DNA of 35,996 bases, taken from assembly GCA_937926215.1 (NCBI GenBank), contig CALEYA010000179.1:1-35996 (forward strand), in the 5' to 3' direction. The DNA is from an uncultured Croceitalea sp. Its GTDB lineage: Bacteria > Bacteroidota > Bacteroidia > Flavobacteriales > Flavobacteriaceae. The notes under the pieces were generated by a model. The model worked only from the letters and a program-made list of their open reading frames with translations, searched no databases and was not told the DNA's origin. The position numbers and the translations under genes were made by a program. Position 1 is the first letter of the stretch; each line of letters starts with the position of its first letter. Positions 24,159 to 32,761 of this stretch are shown here, piece by piece.

Positions 24159-25289
24159 ATGGAGCATTCCAGTTTTGAGCCAGACCTTATCGTAGCGTCA
24201 CCCGGTCGTATCAATTTGATTGGGGAGCATACGGATTACAACAATGGTTTTGTGCTGCCCACCGCCATTGATAAATACATCATTTTTAAATTAAAGGCCA
24301 ACGGTACCCCAAACACCTGTACAATTATCAGCAAGGATTTTTTAAAATCCATGCAAGTAGATCTTAACCATTTGGAAAAGTCCAAGGTGGCTTGGGAGAA
24401 TTTTATGATCGGGGTCCTGTATCATTTAAAACAACATTCCAACAAAATCCAAGGTTTTGACTGCGAAATAGAAAGTGGCCTGCCCATGGGTTCCGGGGTA
24501 AGCTCCTCTGCGGCCTTGGAATGTGGCCTTGCTTTTGGCGTGAACGAACTTTTTAAGCTGGGCTTGGATAAGGAAGTGCTGATCAAGGTTGGGCAAAAGG
24601 CGGAGCACGATTTTGTGGGGACCAAATGCGGCATTATGGATCAGTTTGCTTCTGTAATGTCCAAAGCGGGAAAGGCCATTTTGTTGGATTGTAAAAGCTT
24701 GGATTACCAGTATATTCCGTTGGAGCTTGGCGATTATAAAATACTGCTCTTGAACACCAATGTGTCGCATAGCTTGGCGGACAGCCAATATAACCTAAGG
24801 CGGGAAGCTTGTGAATCTGCGGTAGCGCTGCTTAAGGAAAGTTATCCGGAAGTATCCTCCTTACGGGACGTGACCCAAGACATGTTGGAGGCTTCAAAGG
24901 AAAAACTTAACGGGGTGCAGTACCAACGCTGTGCCTATGTGATCGCGGAAAACAAAAGGGTGCAAAAAGCGGTGGCGGAATTGCAAAACGGAAATTTGGA
25001 AAACTTTGGGGCGTTGATGTATGCTTCCCACAAAGGACTTAGTGAAGAATATGAAGTGAGTTGTAAAGAGCTTGATTTTCTGGTGGAATTTTCCAAAGCC
25101 CACAAAAGTGTATTGGGTTCCAGAATGATGGGCGGCGGATTTGGTGGCTGTACTATCAATATCATCCATAAAGATGCTATTACGGACTATGTGGATGAGG
25201 TAAGCAAGGCGTATCAAGCGGCATTTAATATCAATTTGGATTATTTTGAGGCCCTTCCCAGTGAAGGAACCCATATTTTAAAAGCATAG
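24159..25289 (+). CDS. galK: Galactokinase
   Basis: 376 aa, cytoplasmic GHMP kinase; phosphorylates galactose to galactose-1-phosphate (Leloir pathway). The galactose signature GRINLIGEHTDYNNG is at 16-30, the ATP loop GLPMGSGVSSSAA at 107-119, the catalytic Asp at 161 in CGIMDQF, and motif 3 MMGGGFGG at 323-330. ATG 24159 is used: the frame extends upstream to 24141 but that lies in the operator and -7 box, and the signature is then at the normal distance from the N-terminus. The leader would be only about 10 nt. galT follows after 3 nt. Confidence 0.96.
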   Translation: MEHSSFEPDLIVASPGRINLIGEHTDYNNGFVLPTAIDKYIIFKLKANGTPNTCTIISKDFLKSMQVDLNHLEKSKVAWENFMIGVLYHLKQHSNKIQGFDCEIESGLPMGSGVSSSAALECGLAFGVNELFKLGLDKEVLIKVGQKAEHDFVGTKCGIMDQFASVMSKAGKAILLDCKSLDYQYIPLELGDYKILLLNTNVSHSLADSQYNLRREACESAVALLKESYPEVSSLRDVTQDMLEASKEKLNGVQYQRCAYVIAENKRVQKAVAELQNGNLENFGALMYASHKGLSEEYEVSCKELDFLVEFSKAHKSVLGSRMMGGGFGGCTINIIHKDAITDYVDEVSKAYQAAFNINLDYFEALPSEGTHILKA

Positions 25290-25292
25290 GTT

Positions 25293-26333
25293 ATGAAGGA
25301 ATTATTGGAAGAACATCCGCACAGAAGGTTTAATATCTTAACCGGGGAATGGGTTTTGGTATCCCCGCACAGGGCCAAACGCCCATGGCAGGGAAAGGTG
25401 GAGAAATTGGCCTTGCCGATCAAACCTACGTATGATGAACATTGTTATTTGTGTCCCACAAATTCCCGGACCAGCGGTGCCGTAAATCCGGACTATAAAA
25501 AACCATTTTCGTTTGTCAATGATTTTTCCGCTTTAAAGAGGGATACGGAGGCTTTTGATTTTTCGGATGGATTGCTCAAAGCAACTTCGGAAAAAGGGAT
25601 TTGTAAGGTCATCTGTTTTTCCCCGGACCACTCCTTGACCTTGCCTTTAATGGAGGTGCCGGATATTGCCGATGTGGTTACGCTTTGGCAAGAGGAATAC
25701 ACCGCTTTGGGCAGTCATGCGTTTATCAACCATGTCCAGATTTTTGAAAATAAAGGTGATGTCATGGGATGCAGTAATCCCCATCCGCACGGACAGATTT
25801 GGGCACAGCAGTCCATTCCGGTAGAAGCGGCCAAAAAAAGCACCCAAGCCAAAGCCTATTGGGAAAAGCACCAACGTGGGTTGCTTACGGACTATATAGC
25901 ACAGGAGCTTGAATTGGACGAACGTGTTTTATATGCTAACGAGCATTTTGTGGTATTGATACCCTATTGGGCAGTTTGGCCTTATGAGACCATGATCGTG
26001 CCCAGAAAGAAAAAGGCAAATGTCTTAGAATTGAATGAAGAGGAGAAAATGGCATTTGCAGATGCCATTAAGGTGAATACCACCAAATACGATAATTTGT
26101 TCGAGACCAGTTTTCCATATTCCGCAGGCATCCATCAAGCACCTACGGATGGGGAAGCGCACCCGGAATGGCATTTTCATTTGTCGTTCTATCCGCCTCT
26201 ATTGCGGTCGGCAACGGTCAAGAAATTTATGGTGGGTTATGAGATGTTTGCCGATTCGCAACGCGACATCACCGCAGAACAGGCTGCGAATAGGCTAAAA
26301 GAATTATCCAACGTCCATTTTACGAAGTCATAA
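25293..26333 (+). CDS. galT: Galactose-1-phosphate uridylyltransferase
   Basis: 346 aa, HIT superfamily; moves UMP from UDP-glucose to galactose-1-phosphate. The zinc pair C51/C54 is in CYLCP. The catalytic block SNPHPHGQIW has the nucleophile His166 within H164-P-H166-G-Q, and the C-terminal block reads HPEWHFHLSFYPPLLRS. Length is that of the E. coli enzyme (348 aa). It is co-transcribed with galK (3-nt gap). No epimerase or transporter gene is next to it in the window. A promoter for a separate small transcript may begin at its 3' end. Confidence 0.96.
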   Translation: MKELLEEHPHRRFNILTGEWVLVSPHRAKRPWQGKVEKLALPIKPTYDEHCYLCPTNSRTSGAVNPDYKKPFSFVNDFSALKRDTEAFDFSDGLLKATSEKGICKVICFSPDHSLTLPLMEVPDIADVVTLWQEEYTALGSHAFINHVQIFENKGDVMGCSNPHPHGQIWAQQSIPVEAAKKSTQAKAYWEKHQRGLLTDYIAQELELDERVLYANEHFVVLIPYWAVWPYETMIVPRKKKANVLELNEEEKMAFADAIKVNTTKYDNLFETSFPYSAGIHQAPTDGEAHPEWHFHLSFYPPLLRSATVKKFMVGYEMFADSQRDITAEQAANRLKELSNVHFTKS

Positions 26334-26342
26334 AAATCTTTA

Positions 26343-26350
26343 TATCTTTG
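26343..26350 (+). promoter_or_regulatory. -7 element TATCTTTG of a possible sRNA
   Basis: TATCTTTG matches TAnnTTTG and begins 10 nt after the galT stop; a TTTT at 26318-26321 stands at the -33 position (21-nt spacer). A transcript would start near 26356 and run to the terminator at 26448. Confidence 0.45.
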
Positions 26351-26448
26351 CCATGTTGTGTTGGGTTTCAATACAACATGGTATTGAAACCAGGTAAGCA
26401 CATTTTGTGCAAACCAATGAAAGGCTTTCCTTTTGGGAGGCTTTTTTT
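26351..26448 (+). ncRNA. Candidate structured small RNA, about 95 nt
   Basis: Between a -7 element and an intrinsic terminator lies a non-coding stretch with strong, partly competing pairings. CCATGTTGT (26351-26359) pairs with ACAACATGG (26373-26381). GGTTTCAATAC (26364-26374) pairs perfectly with GTATTGAAACC (26381-26391), and the two cannot form together. GCACA (26398-26402) pairs with TGTGC (26406-26410), and the terminator stem closes the end. No open frame of note is present. It may be a trans-acting sRNA or a structured 3' product of the gal mRNA. I do not recognise a known RNA family. Confidence 0.5.
26424..26448 (+). terminator. Intrinsic terminator
   Basis: GCTTTCC (26424-26430), loop TTTT, GGGAGGC (26435-26441), then seven T. 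The stem has two G-T wobbles. It ends galT transcription and/or the candidate small RNA. Confidence 0.8.
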
Positions 26449-26460
26449 GTTAGTGAAACT

Positions 26461-26667
26461 TAATTAACGTGAGTTCTATACAACTGTCATTTCAATCAAT
26501 TATTTATTAATACCTTAACTAAAATGTCAGGTTGAGCGGAGTCGAAACCTCCCTAGAAATGATAAGGTTTAAAAACTTCTCGACTGCGCTCGAAGTGACA
26601 TAACACATATTTACTAGTATTTAAGTGAGCCCGATTCAAAACTTAAGTCGAACTCAAGTTAATTATG
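26461..26667. repeat. Dispersed MITE-like repeat, copy 2 (most complete)
   Basis: Left end TTAATTAACGTGAGTTCTA lies near 26460-26480. The right end around 26648-26667 reads, in reverse complement, TAATTAACTTGAGTTCGAC, giving inverted ends alike at about 16 of 19 positions. In the middle is a long imperfect palindrome (26525-26600) with arms TGTCAGGTTGAGCGGAGTCG and CGACTGCGCTCGAAGTGACA. A second end-like motif (AAGTGAGCCCGATTC) starts at 26623. No coding capacity, so any mobility must be supplied in trans. Confidence 0.65.
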
Positions 26668-26742
26668 AAAAGCGGAATCCCAGTGAAAAGCGGTAGCGCA
26701 TTCAAAATTCATAGTTGAACTAATTCCGCTGAAAAGCGGAAT
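26667..26742. repeat. GAAAAGCGG repeats and a perfect hairpin
   Basis: GAAAAGCGG occurs three times (from 26667, 26685 and 26731), twice continued as GAATC. ATTCCGCT (26723-26730) and AGCGGAAT (26735-26742) form an 8-bp stem with a GAAA loop just downstream of the hutG stop. There is no T tail on the hutG side, so a termination role is only possible. Confidence 0.6.
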
Positions 26743-26753
26743 CTCCCTAGAGG

Positions 26754-27707
26754 TTATCGGAATTCTGAATGGACGATGTAATGGATTAGCGATGCGGCCA
26801 ATTTTGCGGTTTGGTGGTCCCTATCGTATTTAGGATTCATTTCCGCAATATCCAAGGCAATCACTTTTTTGGAGGAAAGGATGGTTCGTAGACATGCCGT
26901 TACCACGCTAGGTTCAAATCCCATAGGGGAAGCGGCACTTACGCCCGGTGCATAGGCCGATGAAAAGCCGTCCAAATCAATGGTAATATAAATGTGGTCC
27001 ACAGTTTGCATAAATAGCTCTAATTCTTCGTTGATAGCTTCGCTGTGGAGTATGGAAAATGAATCCTTCTCAATATACCGAACGTTGTGTTCCTTTGCCG
27101 TTTGGAACAGTTGCTTATCGTTGGCATCTTTTCGGATGCCCAAACAGAAATATTCAAAAGAATCATTTTCGTTCGCAATCTGATAAAAAGGAGTGCCGGA
27201 AGTATTTCTGGCGTCATTGGAACGCAAGTCAAAATGCGCATCAAAATTGATGATGCCTATAACGGGCTCACTTTTTTTGGACGTTAAATGGTGTTTTATA
27301 CCGCAATAGGTTCCGTAGGCCATATCGTGTCCGCCACCCAAGACTATTGGAAAAATCTTCTTGTCCAACAACTGGGTTACGTTTTCCGCGAGTTCTTTTT
27401 GGGCGGCCTCCATGGCACCATCCGTACAATGTACATCGCCAACATCAACAAAACGGATTTGTTCCGCTAAATGATTGGGCATCTTTGCCAATTGCTTTCG
27501 AATCGCATTTGGACCGTCCTTGGCACCTATCCTTCCCTGGTTTCGGTCTACCCCTTCATCACAAGCATAGCCCAATACCGCAATGGTTCTTTCCCCATGA
27601 TCTTCCAAAGCTGGGATAGGGGAGCAGCTAACCTTCTCGTGCAGGTACAGGGCATCCGTAGAACTTCTACCGGACCAATTTTCTTTAGATGGATGTTGAT
27701 ATGCCAT
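26754..27707 (-). CDS. hutG: Formimidoylglutamase (arginase family)
   Basis: 317 aa, cytoplasmic; hydrolyses N-formimidoyl-L-glutamate to glutamate and formamide, the last step of histidine breakdown. The binuclear manganese motifs of the ureohydrolase fold are complete: GGGHD (His127), FDAHFD (Asp156, His158, Asp160) and IDLDGF (Asp244, Asp246). Sequence alone would also allow arginase or agmatinase; the hutU-hutI-hutH neighbours decide for hutG. It is separated from hutU by 174 nt filled with a dispersed repeat, so it may have its own promoter or rely on read-through. Confidence 0.9.
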   Translation of the reverse strand: MAYQHPSKENWSGRSSTDALYLHEKVSCSPIPALEDHGERTIAVLGYACDEGVDRNQGRIGAKDGPNAIRKQLAKMPNHLAEQIRFVDVGDVHCTDGAMEAAQKELAENVTQLLDKKIFPIVLGGGHDMAYGTYCGIKHHLTSKKSEPVIGIINFDAHFDLRSNDARNTSGTPFYQIANENDSFEYFCLGIRKDANDKQLFQTAKEHNVRYIEKDSFSILHSEAINEELELFMQTVDHIYITIDLDGFSSAYAPGVSAASPMGFEPSVVTACLRTILSSKKVIALDIAEMNPKYDRDHQTAKLAASLIHYIVHSEFR

Positions 27708-27712
27708 GGTGT

Positions 27713-27887
27713 TTAATTTAAAGTGAGTGCGATATAGGATTTACAGCGTTTTAGAGAAAAGGCCAATACATATTAGGAAAGTCACTTCGAGCGCCCGTCC
27801 GGCAGGCGGGTGCTCAACCTGACATTTTAGTTAAAAAACTGATTATCATTGTATAAAAATAAAAGGTATGTCAAACTCACATTAATT
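27713..27887. repeat. Dispersed MITE-like repeat, copy 3
   Basis: Left end TTAATTTAAAGTGAGTGCGA starts at 27713, 5 nt before the hutG ATG. The palindrome GTCACTTCGAGCGCCCG (27781-27797) pairs imperfectly with CGGGTGCTCAACCTGAC (27807-27823). The right end (27870-27887), reverse-complemented, reads AATTAATGTGAGTTTGAC and contains the hutU stop codon. The element fills the whole hutU-hutG gap. Confidence 0.6.
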
Positions 27888-29900
27888 TATGGAATCCAGA
27901 ACAGCATCGCTCACCAAATTGGGTAAGGTGATTTTAAGCTGCGGTGTTCGTTCCATTTCTCGTTTTATAGCAAATATAGCCTCATCGTTCCTGGCCCAGC
28001 TTCTTCTGGAAATTCCGTTGTTCACATCATAAAAAAGCATGTTCCGTAGTCGTTTTTTTGCTGCTTTGGAGCCGTCCAAAAGCATGCCAAATCCACCATT
28101 GATCACTTCGCCCCAGCCAACGCCACCCCCATTATGGATGGAAACCCAGGTAGCCCCCCTAAAACTATCGCCTATTACGTTGTGGATGGCCATATCCGCA
28201 GTGAACTTACTGCCGTCATAAATATTACTGGTTTCCCTAAAGGGGGAGTCTGTGCCACTCACATCATGATGGTCGCGCCCTAAAACTACGGGTGCGGAAA
28301 TAATGCCTTTTTTTATGGCTTGGTTAAAAGCTTCCGCAATCTTTATGCGCCCCTCGGCATCGGCATATAAAATACGGGCTTGGGAGCCTACTACCAAGTT
28401 GTTTTTTTCAGCTTCTTGGATCCAGGTAATATTGTCCTGCATCTGCTGTTGTATTTCTTTAGGGGCTGTTGCTTTTATCCCTTGCATAACCTCAAGGGCT
28501 ATCTTATCCGTTGTTCTAAGATCCTTGGGTTTTCCGGAGGTACATACCCACCGGAAAGGCCCAAAACCATAATCGAAACAGAGGGGTCCCAAAATATCTT
28601 GTACGTACGAGGGGTATTTGAAATCGATCCCGTTTTCTGCCATGACATCGCCACCTGCCCTTGAAGCCTCCAATAAAAAGGCATTTCCATAGTCAAAGAA
28701 ATAGGTGCCTTTTAGGCTGTGCTTGTTAATGATGGCCACCTGTCGTTTTAAGGAAGCCTTGACCTTCTTTTTAAATTCCTTTGGATTTTCGACCATTATA
28801 CGGTTGGCCTCTTCAAAGGATAGTCCGGCCGGATAATAGCCACCCGCCCACGGATTGTGCAATGAGGTTTGGTCCGAACCTAAATGAACGTAAATATTGT
28901 TTTCGTAGAACTGTTCCCAAACCTCCACCACATTGCCCATATAGGCAATGGAGAGAACCTCCTTGGCTGCAATGGCCTTTTGGGTCCTTTGCACCAGCTC
29001 GTTGGGGTCATTGATCAAGACATCTACCCAGCCTTGCTCGTAGCGTTTTTTGGCGGCATTTGCATTGACCTCGGCACAAACCGTTATACATCCGGCAATG
29101 TTGCCGGCTTTGGGTTGTGCGCCGCTCATGCCACCAAGTCCAGCGGTCAAGAATACTTTTCCGTTTGGGGAATCCCCTTGGTCCAAAACTTTTCTAAAAG
29201 CGTTCATTACGGTTATGGCGGTACCGTGTACGATACCCTGGGGACCAATATACATATAGGAACCGGCGGTCATTTGGCCGTATTGCGTAACACCAAGGGC
29301 GTTGTACTTTTCCCAATCGTCCGGTTGGGAGTAATTAGGGATCATCATACCATTGGTGACGACGACCCTAGGCGCTTTTTTGGAAGATGGGAAAAGGCCC
29401 ATGGGATGGCCGGAGTACATATGCAAGGTCTGCTCCTCGGTCATTTCTGCCAGGTATTTCATGGTCAAGAGGTATTGCGCCCAGTTCTGGAATACGCCCC
29501 CATTGCCCCCGTAGGTAATCAATTCTTCCGGGTGCTGGGCCACAGCTGGATCTAAATTATTCTGGATCATCAGCATAATGGCGGCCCCTTCTTTGGTTCT
29601 TGCCGGATAGGCTTCCAAAGGTCGTGCATAGATAGCATAGTCGGGTTTAAACCGATACATGTATATTCTGCCTTTTTCATTCAGTTCTTGCGCAAACTCC
29701 AAAGCCAGCTCTTTGTGCCATGCTTCAGGAAAGTAACGTAGCGCATTCCTGATTGCCAATTTTTTTTCTTCCGCGGATAAAATCTCTTTTCGTTTTGGGG
29801 CTGGATTTCCATTTTCCGGATAGGGTCTTTTAGCGGGAAGTTGTTCGGGAATTCCCTGTAAAATTTGACGTTGGAAATCGATATGTTGAGCTTCCTTCAT
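27882..29900 (-). CDS. hutU: Urocanate hydratase
   Basis: 672 aa from the ATG at 29900 (MKEAQHIDFQ...), which sits 1 nt after the hutI stop; an earlier in-frame ATG at 29933 would overlap hutI. The enzyme adds water to urocanate using tightly bound NAD to give imidazolonepropionate. Visible signatures: GGLGGMSGAQPKAG (NAD-binding), GSDQTSLHNPWAGGYYPAGL, and the active-site FGPFRWVCTSG. It is about 110 residues longer than the Pseudomonas form (557 aa), with the extra length mainly at the N-terminus, as in other Bacteroidota. Third in hutH-hutI-hutU. Confidence 0.96.
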   Translation of the reverse strand: MKEAQHIDFQRQILQGIPEQLPAKRPYPENGNPAPKRKEILSAEEKKLAIRNALRYFPEAWHKELALEFAQELNEKGRIYMYRFKPDYAIYARPLEAYPARTKEGAAIMLMIQNNLDPAVAQHPEELITYGGNGGVFQNWAQYLLTMKYLAEMTEEQTLHMYSGHPMGLFPSSKKAPRVVVTNGMMIPNYSQPDDWEKYNALGVTQYGQMTAGSYMYIGPQGIVHGTAITVMNAFRKVLDQGDSPNGKVFLTAGLGGMSGAQPKAGNIAGCITVCAEVNANAAKKRYEQGWVDVLINDPNELVQRTQKAIAAKEVLSIAYMGNVVEVWEQFYENNIYVHLGSDQTSLHNPWAGGYYPAGLSFEEANRIMVENPKEFKKKVKASLKRQVAIINKHSLKGTYFFDYGNAFLLEASRAGGDVMAENGIDFKYPSYVQDILGPLCFDYGFGPFRWVCTSGKPKDLRTTDKIALEVMQGIKATAPKEIQQQMQDNITWIQEAEKNNLVVGSQARILYADAEGRIKIAEAFNQAIKKGIISAPVVLGRDHHDVSGTDSPFRETSNIYDGSKFTADMAIHNVIGDSFRGATWVSIHNGGGVGWGEVINGGFGMLLDGSKAAKKRLRNMLFYDVNNGISRRSWARNDEAIFAIKREMERTPQLKITLPNLVSDAVLDSIN

Positions 29901-29901
29901 T

Positions 29902-31131
29902 TTAGTCGATTTTAATGCCATTTTTCCAAACACAGTCGGGTTTCAATTGCCCTTGGTGGTAGGTTATTTCTTGATAGTTAGCTGTGGGAAAGCTTATAAA
30001 ATCGGCCAGTTTGCTAACCTCCAAGCTGCCCCGGTCCTCCAATTCCAGAGCTTTCGCGGCCCTGTAAGTGATTGCGGCCAAAACTTCCGCGTTGGTTAGT
30101 TTTTCAAAGGTTCCAAGGATAGCCGCTTGGGTCAATAAATCGCCCATAGGGGCCGACCCCGGATTATGATCACTGGCAATTGCTAATGCCCCGCCGGCAT
30201 CAAGTAGCCTGCGCGCTGGCGTAAAACCACAACCTAAACCTAGTGAGGCACCGGGCAGTGCTACCGCAATAGTGTTGCTTTTGGCCAATAGCGCGACCTC
30301 CTTTTGGGTGCTCGCTTCCAAGTGATCCGCACTTACCGCAGTAAACGAAACGGCCGTTTCGCTTCCGCCCGTGGTAAACTGATCGGCATGGACGGTTATG
30401 GAAAAGTCCATAGCTTTTGCTTTCTGAAAATAAGGTCCGATTTCCAAGGGTGAAAAAGCACTTTCCTCAATGAAAGCATCAATTCTGTTGGTGAGCTTTT
30501 CGGATTTTAGGATGGGGAACAGGCTTGAACTTATTTCTTCCAAATATTCCGATGCACTGCCGTTCCAATCCTTGGGCTTCATGTGGGCAGCAAGGCAGGT
30601 ACTTATCAGGTCTGATGGAATTTGATCGTTTGCCTCCTTAATGGCCCTGAGCATTTTTAGTTCTTCCTCCACCGTAAGTCCATACCCGCTTTTTACTTCA
30701 AGCGTCGTTACACCGGACTTTAAATGTGTTGCGGCGCGCTCTACAATTCCTTTGATCAGTTCTTCCTTGGACGCCTCGCGGGTTTTGGTTACCGTATCCC
30801 AAATACCACCACCGGCCTTGGCAATATCCAAATACGATTTTCCGGAATTCCGGAGTGCGTAGTCCTTGGCGCGGGAACCAGCATGGCAAATATGGGTATG
30901 TGCATCCACAAATCCGGGCATGCAAACCGTATTTCCGGTAACGGCTTCAATCTTAGAGGCTTTGGACTTTAAATCCCCAAACTTGCCAATGGCTTGTATT
31001 TTTCCTTCGTAAACCAGAATACCCCCATTTTCAATGACCTCCAGTTGTCCGTCCTTTAATGCACCTTTAAGGGGCATATTGGTCATAGGTAGCAGTTGGG
31101 TAAAAGGGCCAATAAGTAGTGGATCCGTCAT
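29902..31131 (-). CDS. hutI: Imidazolonepropionase
   Basis: 409 aa from ATG 31131 (MTDPLLIGPF...), 1 nt after the hutH stop; a start at 31146 would overlap hutH by 14 nt. It is an amidohydrolase-fold metalloenzyme that opens the imidazolone ring to formimidoylglutamate. The metal motif PGFVDAHTH has His78 and His80, with further ligands in HMKPKD, TVHADQF and the Asp in IASDHNPGS. Length is normal (about 405 aa). The same one-base spacing TAA-n-ATG occurs at both hutH/hutI and hutI/hutU, showing tight coupling. Confidence 0.96.
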   Translation of the reverse strand: MTDPLLIGPFTQLLPMTNMPLKGALKDGQLEVIENGGILVYEGKIQAIGKFGDLKSKASKIEAVTGNTVCMPGFVDAHTHICHAGSRAKDYALRNSGKSYLDIAKAGGGIWDTVTKTREASKEELIKGIVERAATHLKSGVTTLEVKSGYGLTVEEELKMLRAIKEANDQIPSDLISTCLAAHMKPKDWNGSASEYLEEISSSLFPILKSEKLTNRIDAFIEESAFSPLEIGPYFQKAKAMDFSITVHADQFTTGGSETAVSFTAVSADHLEASTQKEVALLAKSNTIAVALPGASLGLGCGFTPARRLLDAGGALAIASDHNPGSAPMGDLLTQAAILGTFEKLTNAEVLAAITYRAAKALELEDRGSLEVSKLADFISFPTANYQEITYHQGQLKPDCVWKNGIKID

Positions 31132-31132
31132 A

Positions 31133-32707
31133 TTAAAAAATTTCAAATTCTTCTTGGTAGGTGGTTTCCCAAGTAATATCGTGCTTATCCATGAGGTTCG
31201 CTATCAATTCGGTAATCTTATTGGAGGTAAGGATCTCAATGGCAATTTCGATGTCATCGGAGAATACCCTATCCTCAGCAGCAAAACCCACTTTGGTGCG
31301 TATAAACTGATGCACCTTATCCAATAGCAATCCAGATTTTAGCGGCTTTCTAAATTCAAAGGCTTGGGCCGCCGTGAGCAATTCTATGGCCAATATTTTT
31401 TCTACATTTCCCAAGACTTGAAGTGCTTTACGACCGCTAATGGACCCCATACTTACATGATCTTCTTGCCCTAAGGATGTGGGGATGCTGTCCGCACTTG
31501 CCGGAAAACATAAACTTTTGTTTTCACTGGCCAAAGCGGCGGTAGTATATTGTAAAATCATATAACCGGAGTTTATCCCGGTATCCGTCATGAGTAGTTT
31601 AGGAACACTGGGGCCATTGCCTTCCAAGGCCAGGTAAATTCTTCTATCCGATATGTTCCCGAGTTCTGAGGCCGCTAAGGTGGCATAATCCAAGACCATG
31701 GCAATAGGTTGCCCGTGGAAATTCCCACCACTAATGGTCAAATCCCCATTGATGATTACCGGATTGTCCGTTACGGAGTTCAGTTCCGTTTCTACCAATT
31801 CCTTTAAATGCAACCAAGTATTTCTGGAGGCCCCATGCACTTGCGGGATGCATCGTAAGGAGTAGGGGTCCTGTACACGTTCGCAGTCGATATGGTCCTC
31901 CAATATTTCGGAGCCCTTTAATAAAGTCCGTATTCTTCCGGCCACATAGGTACTCCCTTTAAAAGGTCGCAATAGATGGAGTTCTTTGGAAAACGGTTTT
32001 ATGGAACCTTGTAACCCTTCTATCATCATGGCACTAATGATATCCGCATGTTGTAAACAAGATTGCAGCTTTTCAACGACCAAGACTGCATGGGCCAAGA
32101 TAAATTGTGTACCGTTGATAAGGGCCAAGCCCTCTTTAGGTCCTAGGATCAAAGGTTCTAGACCGGTTTTGGAGAATAAGGCTGCTGTAGGCATTTCCAC
32201 GCCTTTATAACGCACTTTGCCCAAGCCGATAAGCGGAAGAAACAGATGGGATAACGGGGCCAAATCGCCAGAGGCACCCACCGAACCTTGAGACGGTACT
32301 ACAGGGATTGCATCATTGTCTATATGCCAAAGAATGCGTTCCAAGGTCTTTAATTGGATGCCGGAGTAGCCTTTTGCCAACGCTTGCATTTTAAGGACCA
32401 GCATAAGCTTCGCCAGTTCTTGGTCGATGGGGTCCCCAACGCCTACACTATGGCTTTTTAAAATGTTGGTTTGAAGTATTTTGGTTTCTTCTTTGGAGAT
32501 TTTGGTGGTGCACAACGGTCCAAAACCGGTGTTAATGCCATATACGGCATCATCCTTTTCAACAATATCGGCAACGATCTGTGCACTTTTTTGAACCTTG
32601 GTTCGTGTGGTTTTGGATAAGACGCCATGCTGCTCCCCGCGCGCGATGGCTAGTGCCGTGCTAACGGTCAAGTGCTCCTCCCCATATTGGAAATTATTCA
32701 ATGTCAT
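31133..32707 (-). CDS. hutH: Histidine ammonia-lyase
   Basis: 524 aa from ATG 32707 (MTLNNFQYGE...). A TTG at 32743 is in frame but lies inside the -7 element, so it is rejected. The enzyme removes ammonia from histidine to give urocanate. The MIO cofactor triad Ala145-Ser146-Gly147 is in GSVGASGDLAPLSH, with YGINTGFG upstream and the conserved QEDHVSMG downstream. First gene of the hut operon and divergent from a LysR regulator. Confidence 0.97.
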   Translation of the reverse strand: MTLNNFQYGEEHLTVSTALAIARGEQHGVLSKTTRTKVQKSAQIVADIVEKDDAVYGINTGFGPLCTTKISKEETKILQTNILKSHSVGVGDPIDQELAKLMLVLKMQALAKGYSGIQLKTLERILWHIDNDAIPVVPSQGSVGASGDLAPLSHLFLPLIGLGKVRYKGVEMPTAALFSKTGLEPLILGPKEGLALINGTQFILAHAVLVVEKLQSCLQHADIISAMMIEGLQGSIKPFSKELHLLRPFKGSTYVAGRIRTLLKGSEILEDHIDCERVQDPYSLRCIPQVHGASRNTWLHLKELVETELNSVTDNPVIINGDLTISGGNFHGQPIAMVLDYATLAASELGNISDRRIYLALEGNGPSVPKLLMTDTGINSGYMILQYTTAALASENKSLCFPASADSIPTSLGQEDHVSMGSISGRKALQVLGNVEKILAIELLTAAQAFEFRKPLKSGLLLDKVHQFIRTKVGFAAEDRVFSDDIEIAIEILTSNKITELIANLMDKHDITWETTYQEEFEIF

Positions 32708-32726
32708 GGTCGTATGTTGAATTTCG

Positions 32727-32761
32727 TTTGTGATTTCAATCAAAGTTAATTGCTATTTTTG
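32727..32761 (+). promoter_or_regulatory. Promoter of the LysR gene
   Basis: TTTG (32727-32730), 23-nt spacer, TATTTTTG (32754-32761), which fits the Bacteroidota -33/-7 pattern. It overlaps the leftward hutH promoter, so the two cannot be used freely at the same time. Confidence 0.45.
32741..32748 (-). promoter_or_regulatory. -7 element of hutH
   Basis: On the minus strand the sequence reads TAACTTTG, a TAnnTTTG match, 34 nt before the hutH ATG at 32707. No TTTG -33 box is seen, as expected for an activator-dependent promoter. Confidence 0.5.

Noticed and set aside
26754..27707. Arginase or agmatinase
   Set aside because: The ureohydrolase motifs do not separate these, but the hutU/hutI/hutH neighbours point to formimidoylglutamase.
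28884..29555. Plus-strand open frame of 223 codons
   Set aside because: It lies wholly inside hutU on the opposite strand, shows no domain, and arises from the codon bias of a well-identified gene.
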